11,668 bases of DNA from Bacteroidales bacterium. GTDB taxonomy: Bacteria > Bacteroidota > Bacteroidia > Bacteroidales > VadinHA17. Of the stretch, positions 7,320 through 11,668 are shown one piece after another (position 1 is the first letter of the stretch; each line of letters begins with the position of its first letter). The translations under genes were made by a program, and so were the position numbers. The notes beneath the pieces were generated by a model. It was not told the origin of the DNA and searched no databases. It saw only the letters and a program-made list of their open reading frames with translations. Location of the stretch: NCBI GenBank assembly GCA_022615595.1, contig JAKEGI010000085.1, forward strand, positions 1 to 11,668, in the 5' to 3' direction.

Positions 7320-7347
7320 TATTAACAGGTACTATAATTAAAAAGCG

Positions 7348-7929
7348 ATGAAGGTCACAGTTAACATCAATCTCGGAGGGTATGCATTCAACGTTGATGA
7401 TGATGCGTATGAGCGTCTCCGGCAGTACATGAAGAATCTTGAGAAGGAGTTCTCGGGAGAGTCGAGCTCTGCCGAGATAATGTCAGATATCGAGGGCAGG
7501 ATAGCTGAGCTTTTCAGGATGAAGCTGAACAGCTACAAGCAGGTCATCACCATGAAGGATGTTGAGGAGGTGATGTCGATACTTGGTACCCCGGAAGCTA
7601 TCAGCGGCGGTGACCCGTCGGCTGAAGAGCCTCCAAGGGGGCAGCGTCGTATATACCGTGATCCCGAAGGACGCATAATCGGCGGAGTATGTTCGGGGCT
7701 TGCCGCATATTTCACATGGGATCCGCTGATCATGAGGATCATCTTCGTTGCCCTTGTCCTTGCCGGAGGGTTCGGCATAGCGCTTTATCTCGTTCTGTGG
7801 ATTGTGCTTCCCGAGGCAAAGACGACAGCACAGAGGCTCGAGATGAGAGGTGACCCGGTGACGATAGAGAATATCAAGGACTCTGTCAAGCGCGAGTTCG
7901 AGACGGTAAAAAAGAAAATGAATCTTTAA
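7348..7929 (+). CDS. PspC domain-containing envelope-stress membrane protein (short form)
   Basis: This 193-residue protein has two parts. Residues 1-84 form a soluble N-terminal domain ('VNINLGGYAFNVDDDAYERL', 'AEIMSDIEGRIAELF', 'VITMKDVEEVMSILGTPE') common before PspC in Bacteroidota. Residues 100-157 are a canonical PspC domain: RRIYRDPEGRIIGGVCSGLA, then AYFTWDPLIMR and one long hydrophobic segment ending in 'VLWIVLPEA'. The tail (158-193) is polar and helical ('ERLEM'-like RLEMRGDPVTIENIKD) and ends KKKMNL. PspC proteins in proteobacteria sense inner-membrane stress with PspB; no pspA or pspB homologue is in this window. The first 84 residues are clearly paralogous to those of the gene at 8312. 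It is first in an operon with PadR (34-bp gap) and has its own promoter. The ATG at 7348 is preferred because it precisely opens the conserved domain. Confidence 0.92.
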   Translation: MKVTVNINLGGYAFNVDDDAYERLRQYMKNLEKEFSGESSSAEIMSDIEGRIAELFRMKLNSYKQVITMKDVEEVMSILGTPEAISGGDPSAEEPPRGQRRIYRDPEGRIIGGVCSGLAAYFTWDPLIMRIIFVALVLAGGFGIALYLVLWIVLPEAKTTAQRLEMRGDPVTIENIKDSVKREFETVKKKMNL

Positions 7930-7963
7930 CAGGTGACAGAGACAGGTCACTGACAGATAAACT

Positions 7964-8299
7964 ATGAACGCCATGAATACGGACAACACAAAAGCACAAA
8001 TGCGCAAGGGAATACTTGAATATTGCATACTGGCAATCCTTTCAAGGAATTCATGCTATGCGGTAGACATCATCAACGAGCTGAAAAAAGCCGAGGTGAT
8101 AGTCGTAGAAGGTACACTTTATCCCCTGCTCACACGTCACAAGAATGCAGGATTGTTAAGTTACAGGTGGGAGGAGTCGCCGCAGGGGCCTCCCCGCAAA
8201 TACTATGAGCTCACTGAGCTGGGCAGGATATATCTCAGTGATCTTGACAGGGCCTGGGAGGAGCTGGTGATCTCGGTTAATCAGATACGTGGAAAATAA
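7964..8299 (+). CDS. PadR family winged-helix transcriptional regulator
   Basis: This small DNA-binding protein of 111 residues (108 if the second ATG at 7973 is used, which fits family starts of the 'MNTDNTKAQMRKG' type) is a PadR winged helix. 'KGILEYCILAIL' is helix 1, 'SCYAVDIINEL' helix 2, and 'VEGTLYPLLTRHKNAGLLSYRW' the recognition helix and start of the wing. 'GPPRKYYELTELGRIYLSDL' is the wing and following helix. The short length fits the PadR-s2 type, whose single C-terminal helix makes the dimer. Members usually repress their own operon and respond to membrane-active or phenolic compounds. Being sandwiched between two PspC-type genes suggests it controls this operon. Gaps are 34 bp upstream and 12 bp downstream, supporting a single transcript. 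Confidence 0.94.
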   Translation: MNAMNTDNTKAQMRKGILEYCILAILSRNSCYAVDIINELKKAEVIVVEGTLYPLLTRHKNAGLLSYRWEESPQGPPRKYYELTELGRIYLSDLDRAWEELVISVNQIRGK

Positions 8300-8311
8300 A
8301 TCAGGGCAGCC

Positions 8312-9574
8312 ATGAAAAAAACAATGAACATCAACATTGCCGGGCAACTCTTCCGCATCGATGAGGATGCCTATGTAATACTCACACGTTATCTTGACCA
8401 TGTGGCAACCCGGTTCCGTACGGAGCAGGGCGGCGACGAGACACTGGCCGACATCGAATCACGCATTGCGGAGATCTTCGGCGGCGGCAATGAGCCTCCC
8501 ACCCTTGTTTCAAAGGAGATGGTAAATGATATGATAAATATAATGGGCGCCCCGGAGGATTACTACGACAATGCTGCCGTAAGCCAGGGCAGCCCCAACT
8601 ACACACGCAGGTCGATGTATGACCCTAACAGCCTCTCTGCCCGTATTGGCAAGGCACTCGCGGAGTTCTTCAGGGCTTTCGGAAAGGTTATGTCAGCTGT
8701 CCTGCGCGTGCTGGGCTTTATAATCGGAACAGCCTTCACAGTAATTGGCTTCCTCTTGCTTTTCGTATCAGTTCTGGTACTCTTCTTCAATAATGCCCCG
8801 CTTGTCGCATCAGTGTTGGAGCCTGAGATAATGAACACCCACACTCTTCTCTCCATAGTGTTGAACAGCAATGTGGTGTGGCCTGTCATCCTTCTGACAG
8901 CCCTTGTGGTATTGCTTCCCCTTGCATCACTTACCTATCTCGGCATCAAGCTGATCTTCAATATCAGGTATAACTCAAGGGTTTTCGGTATGATCATGTT
9001 CGTAATATGGATAGCATCAACATGTGCTCTCGGAGTTATTCTGGGACTACAGCTGTCAGTCTATTCAACCAGTGAGCGCGTTGAAGAACGAATTGCACTT
9101 GACTCTGCCGTGAAAACAGTGTGGCTGGCTCCGCTGAACAGAATCTCAGATATCAGTTATGATGAGACAGCTTATATGGAAGATGTTATTAAATTCTACA
9201 GGAATTCCTCCACCGGCCAGCTTCGGGGAAGTGTTGACCTTAACATCTACGGGAGCGACACCACCTCAGGATGGATCTCAGTGGAGAAGACAGCAAACAG
9301 CAATTCAGACCGCGAGGCGTGGCAGAATGCCAGGGAGATAAGCTTCAACTGGAACTTCTCCGGTGACACGCTCTACCTTGATGACTATTTCTCTCTTCCG
9401 GCAGGCAATAAGTGGTCCGGATCTCATGTAGACATAGATATACGTCTCCCGGAGGGTTCTGAGGTAAGATGTGTGCCGGGCAGTTCATTTTCAACATGGA
9501 TGTTCGGGAAATTTGACCCGGGGTCAACATCGTGCCGTGTAGTGGACGGATACCTGGAGGAGATCAAAGAATAG
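8312..9574 (+). CDS. PspC-paralogue membrane protein with exported beta domain, PspC core lost or degenerate (long form)
   Basis: In this 420-residue protein, residues 1-87 repeat the N-terminal domain of the short PspC protein: 'MNINIAGQLFRIDEDAYVIL', 'ADIESRIAEIF', 'VSKEMVNDMINIMGAPEDY'. Where PspC should follow, only 'RRSMYDP...IGKALAEFF' (99-120) recalls it; the IGGVCSGLA signature is absent. Three hydrophobic segments follow (about 131-160, 186-214, 222-249). The remaining 170 residues (250-420) are predicted to lie on the far side of the membrane and are beta-rich ('GDTLYLDDYFSLPAGNKWSG', 'HVDIDIRLPEGSEVRCVPG'), resembling the adhesin-like tails of large Bacteroidota PspC proteins. The role is inferred as the sensing or effector partner of the envelope-stress module. 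It is the last gene before the strong terminator at 9620-9653. Confidence 0.85.
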   Translation: MKKTMNINIAGQLFRIDEDAYVILTRYLDHVATRFRTEQGGDETLADIESRIAEIFGGGNEPPTLVSKEMVNDMINIMGAPEDYYDNAAVSQGSPNYTRRSMYDPNSLSARIGKALAEFFRAFGKVMSAVLRVLGFIIGTAFTVIGFLLLFVSVLVLFFNNAPLVASVLEPEIMNTHTLLSIVLNSNVVWPVILLTALVVLLPLASLTYLGIKLIFNIRYNSRVFGMIMFVIWIASTCALGVILGLQLSVYSTSERVEERIALDSAVKTVWLAPLNRISDISYDETAYMEDVIKFYRNSSTGQLRGSVDLNIYGSDTTSGWISVEKTANSNSDREAWQNAREISFNWNFSGDTLYLDDYFSLPAGNKWSGSHVDIDIRLPEGSEVRCVPGSSFSTWMFGKFDPGSTSCRVVDGYLEEIKE

Positions 9575-9619
9575 AGAAGGGCAATATTTCTGCACCCACG
9601 GATTTATGCTCATTCTATG

Positions 9620-9653
9620 CCGCCCCGCCGAAAAGACGGGGCGGTCTCTTTTT
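9620..9653 (+). terminator. Strong Rho-independent terminator of the PspC-PadR operon
   Basis: CCGCCCCG (9620-9627) and CGGGGCGG (9637-9644) form a perfect 8-bp GC stem with a 9-nt loop, followed directly by TCTCTTTTT. This is the clearest terminator in the window and ends transcription 45 bp after the stop codon at 9574. Its T-tract runs into the predicted -33 element of the next gene. Confidence 0.92.
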
Positions 9654-9681
9654 GAACAGATGAACCGATTTCATATCTTTA
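9651..9681 (+). promoter_or_regulatory. Candidate promoter of the GNAT-antiporter operon, overlapping the terminator T-tract
   Basis: TTTG at 9651-9654 lies 19 nt before TATCTTTA (9674-9681), one mismatch from TAnnTTTG. A start point near 9688 would exclude the ATGs at 9606 and 9660 and favour the cluster at 9696-9717. The -33 element uses the last Ts of the preceding terminator. Confidence 0.5.
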
Positions 9682-9710
9682 ATGCGCTCGAAGAGATGAT
9701 GATGAATGAA

Positions 9711-10256
9711 ATGAATATGGGATCTGTCACACTCCGAAGGCCTGATCCGGCTGACAACCACATCATTGCAGAGCTGGCCAACAACAGGAGGGTATGGGAT
9801 AATCTCACTGACATAATGCCTCACCCCTACGGTGTTGCCGATGCAAATACATTCATCAACATGGCTATCACATCAGAGATCAACTGGATATTTGCCATCG
9901 AATACAGGGGCAGCCTTGCAGGTATAATAGGGCTGCACGGCCAGACAGGCGTATTCAGGCTTACGGCTGAGATCGGATACTGGATAGGAGAGCCATTCTG
10001 GAACAGGGGTATAGCAACAAGAGCGGTCAGGCTGTTAACCCATTACGGCATAAAGGAACTTGGGCTTCTCAGGATCTATGCGAATGTCTATGACTTCAAT
10101 AAAGCATCGCAAAGAGTTCTCGAGAAAGCCGGATACCGGTTCGAATGCATCTCAAAAAAAGCAATCATCAAAAACGGGGTTGTGCTTGACGATTACCGGT
10201 ATTCTTTCATTGACGATTACTTGACTGATGATTACCTTATACCGGAGGGCAGCTGA
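9711..10256 (+). CDS. GNAT family N-acetyltransferase (RimJ/RimL-like)
   Basis: This soluble enzyme of about 181 residues transfers an acetyl group from acetyl-CoA to an amine. The family opening 'VTLRRPDPADNHIIAEL' comes straight after the chosen start. Motif A is 'IGYWIGEPFWNRGIATRAVRLLTHYG', with the CoA-pyrophosphate loop N-R-G-I-A-T. Motif B is 'RIYANVYDFNKASQRVLEKAGYRFE'. This is the Acetyltransf_3 pattern found in ribosomal-protein and small-molecule acetyltransferases; the substrate is unknown. The frame is open from an ATG at 9606, but that start would translate through the terminator stem, and the next ATG (9660) lies within the predicted promoter. The cluster 9696/9711/9717 fits the domain best. 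The antiporter gene begins 2 bp after the stop codon, so the two are almost certainly translationally coupled. Confidence 0.88.
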   Translation: MNMGSVTLRRPDPADNHIIAELANNRRVWDNLTDIMPHPYGVADANTFINMAITSEINWIFAIEYRGSLAGIIGLHGQTGVFRLTAEIGYWIGEPFWNRGIATRAVRLLTHYGIKELGLLRIYANVYDFNKASQRVLEKAGYRFECISKKAIIKNGVVLDDYRYSFIDDYLTDDYLIPEGS

Positions 10257-10258
10257 TC

Positions 10259-11668
10259 ATGGAGCTTGGAGTTCTTAAAGATATCGTAATAATATTTGCC
10301 CTTTCAACATTCGTTAACTTCATCTTTACACGTATAAAGATTCCTGCCCTGGTAGGATATCTGATCACGGGCATTGTTGCCGGCCCGCATCTGCTTAAAC
10401 TGATAAGCTCACCCGAGAATGTTGAGGTGATGGCCGAGATAGGAGTAATCCTGCTAATGTTCACAATAGGGCTTGAGTTTTCCCTGAATCATCTTCTCAG
10501 GATAAGGCGGATAGTGTTCTTCGGCGGATTCCTGCAGCTAATCCTTACGGCAGTCATCTCAATGTTGCTTGCACGCATGTATCACATGGAATGGAGGGCC
10601 GCACTCTTTGTCGGCTTCCTTACCTCACTCAGCAGCACGGCGGTGGTGCTGAAACTTCTGCAGGAACGGTCAGAACTAACAACAACATACGGAAGGACCA
10701 TCGTTGGGATACTTATCTTCCAGGATATCATCCTGATTCCCATGCTTCTTTTCACTCCTGTACTGGGAGGCGCCACGACAGGCGTGGGAAATGAGCTGCT
10801 GATGCTGCTTCTGAAGACTACAGGCATTATCGTATTCATCTATATCGGTAACCGCTGGCTGATGCCCAGGCTATTGCATACAATCGCCATGACTCACAGC
10901 CAGGAGCTCTTCATGATGAGCATCCTCTCAATCTGCCTGGCAGTAGCCCTTCTGACACACGAGTTTGGAATGTCTCTGGCCTTCGGAGCCTTCCTTGCAG
11001 GTCTGATGATCTCCGAATCAGAATACAGCCATAATGCATTCGGCAACCTGATTCCTTTCAAGGATGTCTTCACAAGCTTCTTTTTTGTATCAATCGGCAT
11101 GTTGCTCGACCTGGGCTTTGTCATTGAAAACCCATGGCTCGTGATTGTTACAGTGTTACTGGTTATTCTCATAAAAACAGTGATCGCAGGCTTCACAGCC
11201 TTTGTCCTGGGGCATACCTTCTTCGGAACGGTGGTCGTAGGACTGGCAATTTCACAGGTCGGGGAGTTTTCATTTATCCTCGCCGGAATTGGACGGTCAT
11301 ACGAAATAATCACTCCCTTTCATTTTCAGCTTTTTCTTGCCGTGGCAATCAGCACCATGGCACTCTCTCCCCTCCTGATAAACATATCCAGGCCTTTCGC
11401 AAACCTGATCCTTAAACTGCCTCTTCCTCAATATCTTGTCGACGGTCTGTTCCCACTGCAGCAGTTTGAGATACCTGAAATAAAAAACCACATAGTGCTG
11501 ATAGGAAAAGACTCCAGGGCCATAAACCTGGCTGCAATGATCAAAAGGATGGAACTCCCCTTCACTTCTGTTGTCTTCGATCCCGATCTGGCACGAAAAC
11601 AGATCGAGAAGGGAGACCTTGCGGTTTACGGAGATGCAGTGAACGAACCTGTACTGCGAAAGGCATAC
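10259..11668 (+). CDS. CPA2 (KefB-type) monovalent cation:proton antiporter with RCK/TrkA-N domain, 3' end outside window
   Basis: The frame is open from the ATG at 10259 to the window end: 470 codons without a stop. The first 385 residues or so are a polytopic Na+/H+-exchanger domain. Typical segments are 'IPALVGYLITGIVAGPHLL', 'EIGVILLMFTIGLEFS', 'SLSSTAVVLKLLQER', 'TIVGILIFQDIILIP', 'FGAFLAGLMISESEYSH', 'FKDVFTSFFFVSIGMLLDLG' and 'SQVGEFSFILAG'. From about residue 408 a cytoplasmic TrkA-N/RCK regulatory domain begins ('NHIVLIGKDSRAIN...', then 'VVFDPDLARKQIEKGD' and 'VYGDAVNEPVL'). Relatives exchange K+ or Na+ for H+ across the inner membrane, some gated by nucleotides or glutathione adducts. 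Here the usual glycine-rich GxGxxG is replaced by GKDSRA (416-421). It follows the GNAT gene by 2 bp and probably shares its transcript. Confidence 0.94.
   Translation, partial: MELGVLKDIVIIFALSTFVNFIFTRIKIPALVGYLITGIVAGPHLLKLISSPENVEVMAEIGVILLMFTIGLEFSLNHLLRIRRIVFFGGFLQLILTAVISMLLARMYHMEWRAALFVGFLTSLSSTAVVLKLLQERSELTTTYGRTIVGILIFQDIILIPMLLFTPVLGGATTGVGNELLMLLLKTTGIIVFIYIGNRWLMPRLLHTIAMTHSQELFMMSILSICLAVALLTHEFGMSLAFGAFLAGLMISESEYSHNAFGNLIPFKDVFTSFFFVSIGMLLDLGFVIENPWLVIVTVLLVILIKTVIAGFTAFVLGHTFFGTVVVGLAISQVGEFSFILAGIGRSYEIITPFHFQLFLAVAISTMALSPLLINISRPFANLILKLPLPQYLVDGLFPLQQFEIPEIKNHIVLIGKDSRAINLAAMIKRMELPFTSVVFDPDLARKQIEKGDLAVYGDAVNEPVLRKAY

Noticed and set aside
7933..7950. GTGAC...GTCAC inverted repeat between the PspC and PadR genes
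   Set aside because: Only 5 bp of stem with an 8-nt loop and no T-tract; not enough to call an attenuator or processing site.
7483..8028. 181-codon open frame on the minus strand
   Set aside because: It is antisense to the PspC and PadR genes, which are clear; its translation is low-complexity and basic, as expected for a shadow frame.
10894..11313. 139-codon open frame on the minus strand
   Set aside because: It is antisense to the antiporter membrane domain; its Thr/Ser/Ile-rich translation is typical of the complement of hydrophobic codons.
1..11668. CRISPR arrays, tRNA genes, IS ends, phage or toxin-antitoxin genes
   Set aside because: I looked for regularly spaced repeats, cloverleaf sequences, transposase motifs and small overlapping gene pairs and saw none.

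Overview
The window looks like a chromosomal segment from a member of the Bacteroidota, most likely an environmental Bacteroidales-type lineage. The clues are AT-rich leaders without clear Shine-Dalgarno sequences, candidate promoters of the TTG...TAnnTTTG type (best at 7270-7301 and 9651-9681), a DUF4838 protein with a discoidin-like tail, and PspC proteins with the N-terminal extension I associate with this phylum. I see no tRNA, rRNA, IS element, CRISPR array or phage gene. Apart from the two edge-truncated genes, every gene looks intact.

Layout. (1) 2-1423 (+): the 3' part of a DUF4838 glycoside-hydrolase-like protein. (2) 1505-3016 (+): a secreted M28 zinc aminopeptidase with a PA-type insertion. 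(3) 7141-3059 (-): a tight four-gene run read right to left. It encodes a Gfo/Idh/MocA dehydrogenase, a rhomboid protease, an (alpha/alpha)6-barrel glycoside-hydrolase-like protein and an SDR oxidoreductase, with gaps of 17, 43 and 10 bp. (4) 7142-7347: an AT-rich divergent intergenic region carrying a promoter and several palindromes. (5) 7348-9574 (+): a three-gene envelope-stress module of short PspC protein, PadR regulator and long PspC-paralogue membrane protein, closed by a strong Rho-independent terminator at 9620-9653. (6) 9711-end (+): a GNAT acetyltransferase followed 2 bp later by a KefB-type CPA2 antiporter that runs off the window.

How the genes may work together. The left half is consistent with degradation of extracellular polymers: DUF4838 and M28 outside the cytoplasm, with sugar-handling hydrolase and redox enzymes inside. 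The rhomboid protease is an unusual member of that run. The right half concerns the envelope: a PadR-controlled membrane-stress module, then a potassium/proton antiporter. The most interesting feature is the PspC-PadR-PspC-like cassette. Its two membrane proteins share the same N-terminal domain, but only the short one keeps a PspC core and only the long one has the extra membrane and exported beta domain. Palindromes sit on both sides of its predicted promoter.
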